Origin: Maridesulfovibrio sp.
GTDB lineage: Bacteria; Desulfobacterota; Desulfovibrionia; Desulfovibrionales; Desulfovibrionaceae
Direction of reading: 5' to 3'
DNA length: 64,000 nt
NCBI RefSeq assembly: GCF_963676065.1
Contig: NZ_OY780933.1
Location: 682,001-746,000 of the forward strand
Part shown: in pieces, positions 1 through 8,782 of the stretch
How the letters are laid out: the number at the start of each line of letters is the position of its first letter
Numbering within the stretch: position 1 is the first letter of the stretch
Notes under the pieces: generated by a model
The model's database searches: none
Told to the model about the DNA's origin: nothing
What the model saw: only the letters and a program-made list of their open reading frames with translations
Program-made: the position numbers and the translations under genes

Positions 1-54
1 AACACCAAGTTCATCCTTTCGCAGGAAAATCCGTTCTTGAAGTTTATGAAGTAG
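1..54 (+). CDS. C-terminal end of an unidentified CDS (partial)
   Basis: Frame 1 is open from the window edge and ends NPFLKFMK followed by TAG at 52-54. A good intrinsic terminator follows about 46 nt later, which fits the end of a gene. Only 17 residues are visible, so the product cannot be named. Another frame stays open to about position 119, but it would run into the terminator stem and is less likely. Confidence 0.45.
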   Translation, partial: NTKFILSQENPFLKFMK

Positions 55-100
55 CCAGCTTTAGTCAAATAGCTTGGCAAACTCGACATAAAAAGAATAA

Positions 101-139
101 GCCCGTAGTATCTTAAAAGATATTACGGGCTTTAATTTT
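101..139 (+). terminator. Intrinsic terminator before glf
   Basis: GCCCGTAGTA (101-110) pairs with TATTACGGGC (121-130) with one G-T wobble. The inner TCTT/AAGA extends the stem, and TTTAATTTT follows. It ends the upstream transcription unit, so glf probably has its own start or depends on readthrough. Confidence 0.75.
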
Positions 140-153
140 GCCGGAGAGATAAC

Positions 154-1275
154 ATGAAAAACTGCAAACACCTCATCGTCGGGGCCGGGATTACGGGCGG
201 AACCATCGCAAGACGCATTGCCGAAGACCTTGGCGAGCGGGTTATAGTCATAGACAGACGCGGCCACATAGGCGGTAACTGCCACAGTCATATAAATGAA
301 GACACGGGCATAGAGATTCACAGCTACGGCACCCATATTTTCCATACCAAAGAACGCCGGGTCTGGGATTTCATGAACCGGTTTACAGAATTCAACGGTT
401 ACAGACATAAGGTGGTAACCACTTATCAGGGCCGCACATTCCATATGCCGGTCAACCTGCAGACCATCAATTCATTTTTCGGAATCAGCTTAAAACCGCA
501 CGAAGTCGAAGGATTTATCCAGAGCAAAAGTGCGCAGGAAAACATAACCGATCCGCGGAATCTGGAAGAAAAAGCAATCAGCCTGATCGGCCGGGAATTA
601 TACGAGGCTTTTGTTAAAGGATACACCCTCAAACAATGGGAATGCGACCCGAAAGAGCTGGACGCATCGATAATTACCCGCCTTCCATTCCGGCACACAT
701 ATGAATGTGACTATTTCACCGACCGTTATCAGGGGCTGCCGTGGGAGGGTTATGAAAAACTATTTGAGCGTCTGCTGGATCACGAACTGATTGAAACCCG
801 GCTGAATACGGATTTCTTTTCTGTCCGGGACAAAATACAGCAAGACTGCAACATATACTACACCGGCCCGGTGGACAGCTATTTTGCATACTGCCATGGA
901 GAGCTCACATGGCGTTCCCTGCGTTTTGACTACCGGGTGGAAGATGTGCCTGACTTTCAGGGCACCTCGGTCATGAATTACGCGGATATCGACGTGCCTT
1001 ACACTCGCATTCATGAATACCAACACTTGCACCCGGAAAGGGAAAACAAAAGCGGCAGAACCGTCACAGCACGCGAATTCTCCATGAAATGGATACGAGG
1101 CGAAGAACCATACTATCCGGTCAATACAGATGAAGACCGCAAACGTCTTGAACTATATCAGGCGGAAGCGGCAAAGCTCGTAAACGTCCATTTCCTCGGA
1201 AGGCTGGGACAATACAAATATTATGATATGGATAAGGCCGTGCTGGCGGCGCTGGAGTTTTGCGACGAAATATAA
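154..1275 (+). CDS. glf: UDP-galactopyranose mutase
   Basis: This flavoenzyme interconverts UDP-galactopyranose and UDP-galactofuranose, the donor for galactofuranose in surface glycans. The N-terminus has the dinucleotide-binding fingerprint LIVGAGITGGTIARRIAE (about residues 8-25) with an acidic/basic strand end (VIDRRGHIGGN). Typical Glf blocks follow, including the GTHIFHT segment and a C-terminal GRLGQYKYYDMD. At 373 residues it has the usual family length. The ATG at 154 is preceded by GGAGAG. The gene is isolated between a terminator and the convergent hemW, so a link to a polysaccharide cluster would have to lie to the left of the window. Confidence 0.93.
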   Translation: MKNCKHLIVGAGITGGTIARRIAEDLGERVIVIDRRGHIGGNCHSHINEDTGIEIHSYGTHIFHTKERRVWDFMNRFTEFNGYRHKVVTTYQGRTFHMPVNLQTINSFFGISLKPHEVEGFIQSKSAQENITDPRNLEEKAISLIGRELYEAFVKGYTLKQWECDPKELDASIITRLPFRHTYECDYFTDRYQGLPWEGYEKLFERLLDHELIETRLNTDFFSVRDKIQQDCNIYYTGPVDSYFAYCHGELTWRSLRFDYRVEDVPDFQGTSVMNYADIDVPYTRIHEYQHLHPERENKSGRTVTAREFSMKWIRGEEPYYPVNTDEDRKRLELYQAEAAKLVNVHFLGRLGQYKYYDMDKAVLAALEFCDEI

Positions 1276-1323
1276 AGCCAGAATTTCAATAGTTGGCCTG
1301 CGACAGGCATATCCCGGCTATCT

Positions 1324-2520
1324 CTAATCAAACGCAAGGGATTCCAGAATAGAATTGGAGACCAGCATACCGTTCTTGGTAAGCCGGAGATAGCCGGCGC
1401 TCATGCGCAACAGACCATTTTTATGTAGGGCGCTGATTAACTGACTTTTTTCTTTAATCAGATCCCGACCGGTAAGTTCCGTATAATCCGAGAGCTTAAG
1501 GCCTTTTGTGGTCCGCAAACAAAGCATGATGAGTTCCTGCGCCTTAATTTCATCGGTGAGTTCTTCAAAATCATCCCCCGCAAAACCTCCTCGTACAGCG
1601 GCGTCATACTCATCAAGATACCGCGGATTGGTGAATCTGCGGTTGCCTAATGTAGATACAGCGGAAGGACCTAGACCGAGATAATCCAAACGGTCCCAGT
1701 AACCCTGATTATGGCGGGATATAAAACCCATGCGCGCGAAATTTGAAATTTCATACTGAATGTAACCCATGGATTCCAGATACTCGGCCCCGTAAATAAA
1801 CATACGGGCCTGCTCTCCTTCGGGAGGCAGTTCCATATCGATATCTTCCGCCCGCTGCCCGAAAACAGTACCCGGTTCGATTGAAAGTCCGTAACAGGAC
1901 ATATGCTCCGGCTTCAGCTGAACAACAGCTTTGAGCTCGTTATTCCAGTCTTTAAGCTTCTGACGCGGCAGGCCCCAGATAAGATCAATGCTGATATTGC
2001 CGAAACCGGCCTTACGGGCCATGTAATAAGACTCAGCGGCCTGCCTCGCCGAATGCGGACGGCCGAGAGTTTCGAGGTTACGGTCATCGAGGGACTGAAA
2101 ACCGAGGCTGAGCCTGTTGATGCCCATATTGTAAAGGGCTTTGAAATAAGAAAGGTCGTTAGCGGAATCGGGGTTGGCTTCAAGGGTAATTTCCATTCCC
2201 TTGGTGAAGCTGAAATGCTTGCGCAGTGCATCCATAATCAGCTCAAGCTGAAAAGGAGAGATCAGGCTCGGTGTACCTCCACCGAAGTAAACCGTGCCGA
2301 TACTCGCTTTTTTTAACCTTTTTCCCCAGAGTTCAATCTCTGAAAGCAGGGTTTTCATGTACCATGCAAAACTCACCTGCTCAAACGGCTGGGAATGGAA
2401 CGCACAATAATTACACTTACGTTTGCAAAAAGGTACGTGGATATAAACCAGAAGATTTCTGGCTTCCTTGCCGTCTCCACGCAATAGCGGAGCATTAAAA
2501 AAAGCGGGAGTAAGTCCCAT
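1324..2520 (-). CDS. hemW: HemW-type radical SAM protein (heme chaperone-like)
   Basis: The protein belongs to the coproporphyrinogen III oxidase-like radical SAM group. The cluster motif CKRKCNYCAF (C-x3-C-x2-C) lies near residue 35, followed by the SAM-binding YFGGGTPSL segment. The HNQGYW signature around residue 275 is the HemW form and separates it from true oxygen-independent HemN. HemW proteins bind heme and are thought to deliver it to target enzymes. The reading frame opens with a TTG, but the ATG at 2520 has AAGGA six bases upstream and is preferred (398 residues). It lies 15 nt downstream of the universal stress gene on the same strand. The C-terminal HemN_C-like winged helix is present. 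Confidence 0.88.
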   Translation of the reverse strand: MGLTPAFFNAPLLRGDGKEARNLLVYIHVPFCKRKCNYCAFHSQPFEQVSFAWYMKTLLSEIELWGKRLKKASIGTVYFGGGTPSLISPFQLELIMDALRKHFSFTKGMEITLEANPDSANDLSYFKALYNMGINRLSLGFQSLDDRNLETLGRPHSARQAAESYYMARKAGFGNISIDLIWGLPRQKLKDWNNELKAVVQLKPEHMSCYGLSIEPGTVFGQRAEDIDMELPPEGEQARMFIYGAEYLESMGYIQYEISNFARMGFISRHNQGYWDRLDYLGLGPSAVSTLGNRRFTNPRYLDEYDAAVRGGFAGDDFEELTDEIKAQELIMLCLRTTKGLKLSDYTELTGRDLIKEKSQLISALHKNGLLRMSAGYLRLTKNGMLVSNSILESLAFD

Positions 2521-2535
2521 CAAAAATCCTTATCT

Positions 2536-3375
2536 TTATCTGCTGATCCACAGAGCAGAGCCCTCCAGTTGATGAAGGAATTTTACACAAAGCGAACGGG
2601 GAAATAACTTCTCTATCGCGGTATTGTCATGCTTACCGCGTCCGACAGCTACTACGGCATAAGGTTTTTTGGCTGTATGCTGTAAAACAGCCTTAACAAC
2701 ATCATCCCCATCAACAACAAGTTCCTTGATCCGTTCCGGGGCTACGCCGTTACCTTCTAGATGCTCGCGCGTAATTCTGAAAATATCTTCCGATGTTGCC
2801 GAGCCCTTTTCCTTGGAATTGCGCACATGGAGCATGGTGATGTCATGACCTGCGTTATCGCCGAGCATAAACCCGACATGATCCGCAATCCTCTGCGAAG
2901 GGGAATCCTCGTCTACACAAAGAAGGATATCCTTACGCGGAATCTCCTGCGGGCATTTACAGAACCAGAGCGGAAAATCAATCTCTTCCCAGATGACCTT
3001 GGCCCCGACGCTGTATTCAAAAAATTCTTCAATCACAGACTGGGTCTGCCGGCCCAGTATGACTGCGTCATACATGCCTTTGTGCCCTTCCTGGACGATC
3101 TCACGGGTAACATTTCCCCGTGACTGAATACTTTTGATATCTATTTTGCTTTCTTCGCAAAAACTATGATCAATAAACCACTTGCGGGTTTCTTCGAGTA
3201 ACTGACGCCCCTTGTCGAGAGTTCCCTTTCCCCACGAGCCTTTCGGAGGCGCTACATTGAACAGAGTCAACCGCACATCGCAAGGCGAATGAAAGAAATC
3301 CCTTATGAACCTGACCGCATATGATGCCGTATAGTCCGCCCGCACACAAACCAGAAGATGCTTTTCCATGTTCAT
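2536..3375 (-). CDS. Tandem universal stress protein (two UspA domains)
   Basis: The protein has two UspA-like halves. The first begins at about residue 6 (LLVCVRADYTASYAVRF) and the second at about residue 150 (DILLCVDEDSPSQRIADHV); the second half ends with a VAVGRGKHDNTA nucleotide-binding-like loop. Its 279 residues fit a fused tandem Usp. Such proteins are cytoplasmic, often bind ATP and are induced by stress or growth arrest; the substrate here is unknown. Start is ATG 3375, with ATG 3369 possible because AGGAT serves either. A perfect 14-bp palindrome lies 45 nt upstream. It may be co-transcribed with hemW. Confidence 0.85.
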   Translation of the reverse strand: MNMEKHLLVCVRADYTASYAVRFIRDFFHSPCDVRLTLFNVAPPKGSWGKGTLDKGRQLLEETRKWFIDHSFCEESKIDIKSIQSRGNVTREIVQEGHKGMYDAVILGRQTQSVIEEFFEYSVGAKVIWEEIDFPLWFCKCPQEIPRKDILLCVDEDSPSQRIADHVGFMLGDNAGHDITMLHVRNSKEKGSATSEDIFRITREHLEGNGVAPERIKELVVDGDDVVKAVLQHTAKKPYAVVAVGRGKHDNTAIEKLFPRSLCVKFLHQLEGSALWISR

Positions 3376-3419
3376 CCTATCCTGTTGCTGTCAAAAACCG
3401 AATTGCTTCAAGAGACAGA

Positions 3420-3433
3420 ATCCTGATCAGGAT
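3420..3433. promoter_or_regulatory. Perfect palindrome upstream of the usp gene
   Basis: ATCCTGATCAGGAT is a perfect 14-bp dyad 45 nt upstream of the usp start codon, in the short gap below queH. Its position would suit an operator, but no regulator is recognised. Confidence 0.35.
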
Positions 3434-3467
3434 AACCATTGAAAAGCATTAAAACAAGATAAGTTTT

Positions 3468-4013
3468 TTACAACTCTTTTGTATAACGCTCATTTTCGCT
3501 GAACAGACAACCGCAATACTGCTGCCGGTAGATTCCCATCTCCTTGGATCTCTCAATGCCATCTTTCCAGCCTTCCCGGAAATCATGATAATAGAATTTA
3601 CAGTCACTTTTCCCGGCTATATCCCTGCCAAGCCCGGCAATACGGTCATGCTGCTGGAATTTACTGTAAAGCAGGGTGGTGGTGTAAAAATCAAATCCGC
3701 CGCGTTTAGCCAGAGAGAGAGTTCTTTCCAGACGATCCGCATAGCAATGAAAGCAACGGTTAGCCTCGCGGAAAGCCGCATTGCGGAACCATTTTTGAGA
3801 ATCGTATTCGTCCAGTCTGCCGATGACTTTCACATTCATCTTATCACAGACTTCAAGAAAACCTTCCCGCCTGCGCACATATTCCTGCAGGGGATGAATA
3901 TTCGGATTGTAGAAAAATGCGCTGACCTCAAAACCATGATCGCGTAATGCGTCGATAGTCGTAATGGAGCAAGGCCCGCAACAGGCGTGAAGCAAAATTC
4001 TTTTGGAGGACAT
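3468..4013 (-). CDS. queH: Epoxyqueuosine reductase QueH
   Basis: This is the DUF208/QueH family, which performs the last step of queuosine formation in tRNA (epoxyqueuosine to queuosine) as an alternative to QueG. The N-terminal HACCGPCS (about residues 9-16) holds the paired cysteines. A second pair lies in the C-terminal QQYCGCLFS, and the metal/cluster-linked FHCYADRLERTL segment lies between. At 181 residues it has normal length. No other queuosine gene is adjacent. The Shine-Dalgarno before ATG 4013 is weak. Confidence 0.92.
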   Translation of the reverse strand: MSSKRILLHACCGPCSITTIDALRDHGFEVSAFFYNPNIHPLQEYVRRREGFLEVCDKMNVKVIGRLDEYDSQKWFRNAAFREANRCFHCYADRLERTLSLAKRGGFDFYTTTLLYSKFQQHDRIAGLGRDIAGKSDCKFYYHDFREGWKDGIERSKEMGIYRQQYCGCLFSENERYTKEL

Positions 4014-4037
4014 ATCTGGAACGACTCAGCTCGCTAT

Positions 4038-4093
4038 AAGCGAAGCTTATTGAAAAGTTTTGGGGTTGGCCCCCGGCGGCGATGCCGAGGGCC
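4038..4093. repeat. Copy A of the dispersed GC-rich intergenic element
   Basis: Between rng and queH, GGCCCCCGGC (4068-4077) pairs with GCCGAGGGCC (4084-4093) with one mismatch. A flank containing AAAAGTTTTGGGG lies beside it, resembling other copies in this window, notably the one near 28,927. No U-tract follows on either strand, so it is not a standard terminator. Confidence 0.5.
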
Positions 4094-4099
4094 TAAAAT

Positions 4100-5572
4100 C
4101 TACTCATTCCATTGGATTTCAATATTAATCTTGGTATCGAACATCTTTTCGTAATGGATGACCGCGTCGCGTTTGTGGTTGAGCAGGTAAAGGGCCAGCT
4201 CTTCCTCACATTCATAAAGCAACGGCGATTCCGCATTCGGTCTGCGCAGCATGTTGTAAATATCTTTCAGCGCCTGCATTGCCTGCCATTCCATATTCCG
4301 GCGGATTCCTGTTCCGTCACAGCAGGGACAGGGCTCGGTGGAAACAGCAATGGCGGATGAACCGAGACGTTGGCGGACCAGTTCCATAAGCCCGAAACGG
4401 GAAATACGTCCCACATCAGTACGGGCACGGTCCCCTTTGAGCGCGGCGCGCATGGTTTTTTCAACCTCACGGCAATGCTTGGGGTCCTTCATCTCGATGA
4501 AGTCAATGACCACCTGACCGCCAAGGTCGCGCAGCTTAAGCTGGCGGGCAATCATTTCAGCACTTTCCTTGTTGGTCTTCAGCGCCATTTCCTTAAAATT
4601 TCGTTCGCCACCGATCTTGCCGGAGTTGATGTCGATTGCGGTCAAGGCTTCGGTCTGGTCAAAGACAAGACGGCCCCCTGAAGGCAGATTGACCTCACGA
4701 CCGTAAATCTGCTCGATCTGCTTAACCAGATTGAACCGCTCCCAGAGAGATTTGTCGGTATCGGAATGCAGTTTGACCAGATTCGAGCGGCGGGGAAATG
4801 AGAGAGTCGCCAGCTTCTTTACCTGCGCAAGGGTTTCCTTGTCGTCGACCCATATTTCCACCACGTCGGAAGAGAGGTAATCGCGGACAGAACGGGCAGC
4901 CAGCCCCATTTCCTCGTAAACGAGGGACGGAGGTTTGGCGTCCTGCCCTTTTTCACGGATATCGTTCCAGAGGCGGGTCAGAAATTTAAAATCACGGCGC
5001 AGGGCTGATTTGCTCTGGCCTTTACTGGCGGTCCGCACGATAACGCCCACGCCGTCACCGGGATTGACTTCGTCAATCACTTCCTTAAGCCTTTCACGTT
5101 CTTTCTCATCTTCGATCTTACGAGAAATACCGATCTGTTCCCGGCCGGGAGTTAATACAAAATAACGTCCCGGTATGGACAGATACGACGAAAGGAACGC
5201 ACCTTTCTTGCCGGTAGGTTCCTTTACTACCTGTACAAAAATTTCCTGTCCGGGCTTAAGCACCTTCTGGAGAAGGGGGTAGCGATGCCCTTTTTTGAGC
5301 TTGTAAGTGCCCTGATAATACTCAGGGTGCACCTCATCAACCTGCAGAAAACCGTTACGTTCGGCTCCGTAGTTGATGAATGCCGCCTGCAATGCGGCGT
5401 CTATGTTATGAATGTAACCTTTGTAGATGTTACCTTTGGTCTTGGCCTGATGGAGCATTTCAACATAATACTCAATAACCTGACCTTCCTGAGTCAGCGC
5501 GACTTCAACCTGTTCTCCAGGGAGTACGCTGATAAACATTTTTTCTTTTTTCTTCTGTTTTTTACCTGTCAT
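4100..5572 (-). CDS. rng: Ribonuclease G/E family endoribonuclease
   Basis: This single-strand-specific endoribonuclease acts in rRNA maturation and mRNA decay. After a lysine-rich start (KKQKKKEK) comes an S1 domain (KGNIYKGYIHNIDAALQAAF, about residues 45-130). The catalytic domain follows, with the metal-binding aspartates in AIDINSGKIGGERN and VVIDFIEMKD and the Zn-link CPCCDGTG near residue 420. At 490 residues it has RNase G length and lacks the long RNase E scaffold tail. It is followed by queH on the same strand, 86 nt away across a repeat element. Confidence 0.93.
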   Translation of the reverse strand: MTGKKQKKKEKMFISVLPGEQVEVALTQEGQVIEYYVEMLHQAKTKGNIYKGYIHNIDAALQAAFINYGAERNGFLQVDEVHPEYYQGTYKLKKGHRYPLLQKVLKPGQEIFVQVVKEPTGKKGAFLSSYLSIPGRYFVLTPGREQIGISRKIEDEKERERLKEVIDEVNPGDGVGVIVRTASKGQSKSALRRDFKFLTRLWNDIREKGQDAKPPSLVYEEMGLAARSVRDYLSSDVVEIWVDDKETLAQVKKLATLSFPRRSNLVKLHSDTDKSLWERFNLVKQIEQIYGREVNLPSGGRLVFDQTEALTAIDINSGKIGGERNFKEMALKTNKESAEMIARQLKLRDLGGQVVIDFIEMKDPKHCREVEKTMRAALKGDRARTDVGRISRFGLMELVRQRLGSSAIAVSTEPCPCCDGTGIRRNMEWQAMQALKDIYNMLRRPNAESPLLYECEEELALYLLNHKRDAVIHYEKMFDTKINIEIQWNE

Positions 5573-5622
5573 TTTTAATCCAAAGAAAAGTTTTAAATTT
5601 TCTCCGAATCCAGAAGCTTAAT

Positions 5623-6609
5623 TCATGATTCTCCGTCAAGCCTGCAATCGTAATAGATATCATTTTCTGTTTGCCTGACGTGCAGTTTGCCGCTTTTTTC
5701 CAGTTCCGCAAGCACCTGTTCCACCCTCTGTAAGGGAATCTCAAGAGCTCCGGCCAGCTGTTGCGCGGTTTGCGGCCTGCGCATGATAGAAGCCTGAATC
5801 CGGTCAAATGCGTGGGAACCTTCGCCCTGCACATGGGCCAAAGTCTCCGCACCGCTCCTTTTCTTTGCGCCGGTTTCCGGACCGCAATCCCTGTTTTTAC
5901 AAGGCGCGGCATCAAGAACCTTTTTCCAGCGGCCTAAAGTCTCGGTATCAACCGGACCGGCCTTCTCCAGAGTACCTGGACGCGAAAGAGTGACCACATC
6001 AATGCGGTCCGGGGCAAGCTCGGAACAAAAATCCTTCATAAGATGAAGGTTTTCATCCGAATCGTTGTATCCCTGTGAAAGGAGCACTTCCAGAAAGATC
6101 TTACCATTGAATTCCTTGCGGAATTCGATCAGGGCTTTGGCAATTGCCGTGGGGTCAACCCCTTTGCACGGCCTGTTTATGGCCCTGAATTCCGAAGCAA
6201 CAAGGGAATCCATGGATGGAAGCACCACATCAGCTTCCAACAATTCCTTTCTCACTTCGGGGTCCGTCATGGTAGTCGCGTTTGTAAGCACGGCCACTGG
6301 CATAGACGGGAAAAGTTTTTTTATGCCACGAATAATTTCAGGCATTTCTACGTTGAGGGTCGGCTCTCCCAAACCTCCCAGAGTTATTACTTCGGGCGGC
6401 TGATGTCCCTCCTGCTTCCAGTTCTCAAGTTCAGCAAGAATCGCAGCCGCGGGAACATAAACTTCGCGTTCATCGGTAAGCAGATCAGTTTTGCCTACTT
6501 CACAATAAACACAATCCATGGAGCAGACTCTGCGTCCGAGCAGGTCCAACCCCAGTGAGCGCCCTATCCTGCCGGAAAAAACCGGCCCGAAGACATAGCT
6601 ATAACCCAT
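5623..6609 (-). CDS. Radical SAM protein (COG0731-like) with C-terminal winged helix
   Basis: The N-terminus YVFGPVFSGRIGRSLGLDLL leads into the cluster motif CSMDCVYCEVG (C-x3-C-x2-C). LGGLGEPTLN is the SAM-contacting GGEPT-like segment. This matches the COG0731 radical SAM proteins common in sulfate reducers, whose substrate is not established. After about residue 245, a cysteine-containing linker leads to a winged-helix-like tail (RRPQTAQQLAGALEIPLQRV) that may bind nucleic acid. The frame extends seven codons further upstream, but ATG 6609 with GAGG five bases before it is the better start (328 residues). Confidence 0.8.
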   Translation of the reverse strand: MGYSYVFGPVFSGRIGRSLGLDLLGRRVCSMDCVYCEVGKTDLLTDEREVYVPAAAILAELENWKQEGHQPPEVITLGGLGEPTLNVEMPEIIRGIKKLFPSMPVAVLTNATTMTDPEVRKELLEADVVLPSMDSLVASEFRAINRPCKGVDPTAIAKALIEFRKEFNGKIFLEVLLSQGYNDSDENLHLMKDFCSELAPDRIDVVTLSRPGTLEKAGPVDTETLGRWKKVLDAAPCKNRDCGPETGAKKRSGAETLAHVQGEGSHAFDRIQASIMRRPQTAQQLAGALEIPLQRVEQVLAELEKSGKLHVRQTENDIYYDCRLDGES

Positions 6610-7055
6610 AACGACCTCAGCAAGAAGCAAAAAATGTTTTTATTTTGATGTGCTTCGCGCTTAACCAGATGATTTGCCTCCGGCGGGCTAAGGAGCCGCG
6701 TCATTTTGAAGGCCCGATAATTTCCAGAGCCGGACGGCAAAACGCCCTTTAATAAATCCAACTGTATTTTTTGCGGGAGATGTATAAAAATAACTGCGCG
6801 AAAATAAATTTTATTCAATGCGGTAGTTAAGCATTTATGCTTAAATGTCAAAAAACACAAGTTATATATGTTGGTAAAGTTGCATAGAAAGTGCCATATG
6901 CAAGGCACAAGAAAAATACAGGAACGACACGCATTCCAACATACGTGAGTTTCGGTGTTTTTACAGCAACGCAGCAGACGATGCTTTATATGCAGCCTTG
7001 ACTTTATGCGCTTTCGTCCGTAATCGGGCCGTAGATCAATTCAGGAGGAAGTCTC
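6610..7055. other. Intergenic region between divergent radical SAM gene and trmI
   Basis: This 446-nt non-coding region separates two divergent genes. Its left part holds a copy of the dispersed GC-rich element (6643-6688 and flank). The remainder is AT-rich and carries no convincing ORF. No promoter with good -35 and -10 boxes was found, although both flanking genes must start here. The trmI Shine-Dalgarno AGGAGGA ends it. Confidence 0.6.
6643..6688. repeat. Copy B of the dispersed intergenic element
   Basis: TTTTGATGTGCTTCGCGC (6643-6660) is nearly identical to TTTTGATGCGCTTCGCGC at 43,435 and to the inverted GCGCGAAGCGCATC at 23,401. GCCTCCGGCGGGC follows at 6676-6688, the left-arm motif of the family. 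Confidence 0.6.
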
Positions 7056-7994
7056 ATGCTTGAAGCTGGACAATTAATTTTGCTTATCAACCCCAAAGGC
7101 AAGCGCTATCTGCGCATGATCAATGAAGGGGAAGAAATACACACCCACGACGGAATGATGTTGACCGACAACATCCTCGCTGCCGGGTTCGGTAAAGTTG
7201 TGGAAACCCATCTGGGCCACAAATATCAGATTCTGAAACCGACCATCTACGACATCATCAAGGGCCTCAAACGCCAGACCCAGATTATGTACCCCAAAGA
7301 GATCAGCTATCTGCTGCTCAAACTGGGAATCGGCCCCGGAACCAGAGTTGTTGAATCAGGATCAGGATCAGGCGGACTGACCACCGCGCTGGCTTTCTAT
7401 GTTGGTGATACCGGTAAGGTATATACCCACGAAAAACGCCCCGAATTTTACAAGCTGGTCCGCAAGAACCTCGAATGGGCCGGACTTGAAGACCGCGTGG
7501 AGCAGTTCAACCTGAACATCGAAGACGGCTTCCTCGCCAGCGATTGCGACGCCCTCTTCCTCGACGTACCGAATCCTTGGGATTACCTGCATCACATCCC
7601 GAAGGCAGTTATCCCCGGCGCAATGTGCGGTTTCCTGCTGCCGACCACCAATCAGGTCAGCGACCTTTTAAAGGCCATGGAAGACATGCCCTTTGAAGAG
7701 CAGGAAGTCTGTGAAATTTTAGTGCGTAACTACAAGCCCATCGCAGAACGTCTGCGCCCCGAAGACCGCATGGTAGGCCACACCGGATACCTCGTCTTCG
7801 CCCGCAACATGGCCGGCTGCGAAATGAGCGTGGAACCGCCCAAGAAAAAGCGTGAGAATCGCGGCAAGCCCGCAGCTGATAAGTATCATGTAGATAGAAA
7901 GGACATGATTCACGCCAAGAAAGATGTTCCTGAAGCTACCGAAGCGACTGAAGAGAAGAAAGCTGAATCTTCTGATGAGGAAAAGGCTGAATAG
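7056..7994 (+). CDS. trmI: tRNA (adenine-58-N1)-methyltransferase TrmI
   Basis: This enzyme makes m1A58 in the T-loop of tRNA using SAM. An N-terminal beta domain (GQLILLINPKGKRYL) precedes a class I methyltransferase fold with motif I VVESGSGSGGLTTALA (about residues 95-110) and the DALFLDVPNPWDY motif near residue 167. The last 55 or so residues are a lysine- and glutamate-rich, low-complexity tail (KKKRENRGKP to SSDEEKAE) beyond the usual bacterial enzyme. The start has AGGAGGA at good spacing. It is monocistronic, followed by an intrinsic terminator. Confidence 0.92.
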   Translation: MLEAGQLILLINPKGKRYLRMINEGEEIHTHDGMMLTDNILAAGFGKVVETHLGHKYQILKPTIYDIIKGLKRQTQIMYPKEISYLLLKLGIGPGTRVVESGSGSGGLTTALAFYVGDTGKVYTHEKRPEFYKLVRKNLEWAGLEDRVEQFNLNIEDGFLASDCDALFLDVPNPWDYLHHIPKAVIPGAMCGFLLPTTNQVSDLLKAMEDMPFEEQEVCEILVRNYKPIAERLRPEDRMVGHTGYLVFARNMAGCEMSVEPPKKKRENRGKPAADKYHVDRKDMIHAKKDVPEATEATEEKKAESSDEEKAE

Positions 7995-8028
7995 ATTTCA
8001 GTTGTAGATAGTTGAAGATGTTATGATG

Positions 8029-8064
8029 AAAGCCGGATCTCTTTTGGGAGGTCCGGCTTTATTT
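8029..8064 (+). terminator. Intrinsic terminator after trmI
   Basis: AAAGCCGGATCTC (8029-8041) pairs with GAGGTCCGGCTTT (8048-8060) with one wobble, then TATTTTAT. It lies between convergent trmI and the NADAR gene and probably serves both. Confidence 0.85.
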
Positions 8065-8079
8065 TATGATAAACAGTAA

Positions 8080-8775
8080 CTACAAGCTAAGTTGAGTATA
8101 AAATTCCCTAAACGCGACAACCTGATCATATATTTCAGTTGTCAGAACTTTAAATTGATCAGGCTCAATTTTATCAGAATCAATACAATTAGCTGCTAAC
8201 AAAGAACGAAATAAAGCAAGAGAAAAGGCTTGACAATTCAATGATTTTTTAGGGTTGAACTCGATATCGGTAAATGCTCTATAGTCTTTTACACCTTCGA
8301 TTAACTCCTTATTTTTAAGCAATGTATTTACATACAGCCAATCATAAAAAAAGGTCTTCGGCTCCAACTCAAAAAAGTAATGAAAAAAACGAAAAGCCTT
8401 TAAAGGGCCAGAATTTTTTATTCTTTGATCTTTTTTAGCTGCCCGCGAATCAGAAAAAATTAAATCTTTATACGGTCCTCCTTGCTCAAAAACCTTGCTT
8501 CCTTGAAAAGCTGATTCAACAGAGAACTCTCTGTCCCCACCCAAAGTTTTTGATTTCAAATTGAACGCACTCAAACAAACTCCTATTTCTTCAGGAGACT
8601 TACTCGATACTTCAAGAATCTTGTCAATTCCTTTTTGTCGAGCATTTAAGTGCAAATCAGCTATTGATTTTTGCTTTTGGGATACAGAATATCCTGAAAA
8701 CCATTTAAATTCAGTAGGAACAATCCTAACCCCTAAGCTATCCAAAGAAGCAACGTATACAGGTCTATTTGCCAT
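8080..8775 (-). CDS. NADAR-domain antitoxin of a DarT1-type system
   Basis: The 231-residue protein matches the NADAR antitoxin type encoded beside DarT1 toxins (DUF6977-like). Recognisable blocks are FKWFSGYSVSQKQKSI (23-38), EVSSKS (55-60), LSAFNL (68-73), VESAFQGSKVFE (86-97), FYDWLY (143-148) and AFTDIEFNPKKSLNCQA (167-183). NADAR enzymes of this type remove ADP-ribose from guanine in DNA, reversing the partner toxin; that activity is known for the family and inferred here. It starts 7 nt after the toxin stop with no evident Shine-Dalgarno, so translation is probably coupled. The region is clearly AT-richer than its neighbours, which suggests horizontal acquisition. Confidence 0.85.
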   Translation of the reverse strand: MANRPVYVASLDSLGVRIVPTEFKWFSGYSVSQKQKSIADLHLNARQKGIDKILEVSSKSPEEIGVCLSAFNLKSKTLGGDREFSVESAFQGSKVFEQGGPYKDLIFSDSRAAKKDQRIKNSGPLKAFRFFHYFFELEPKTFFYDWLYVNTLLKNKELIEGVKDYRAFTDIEFNPKKSLNCQAFSLALFRSLLAANCIDSDKIEPDQFKVLTTEIYDQVVAFREFYTQLSL

Positions 8776-8782
8776 ATCAAAA

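Noticed and set aside
1276..1323. Terminator between convergent glf and hemW
   Set aside because: Only a 5-bp GCCTG/CAGGC hairpin is present, with no T-run on either side. It is too weak to call.
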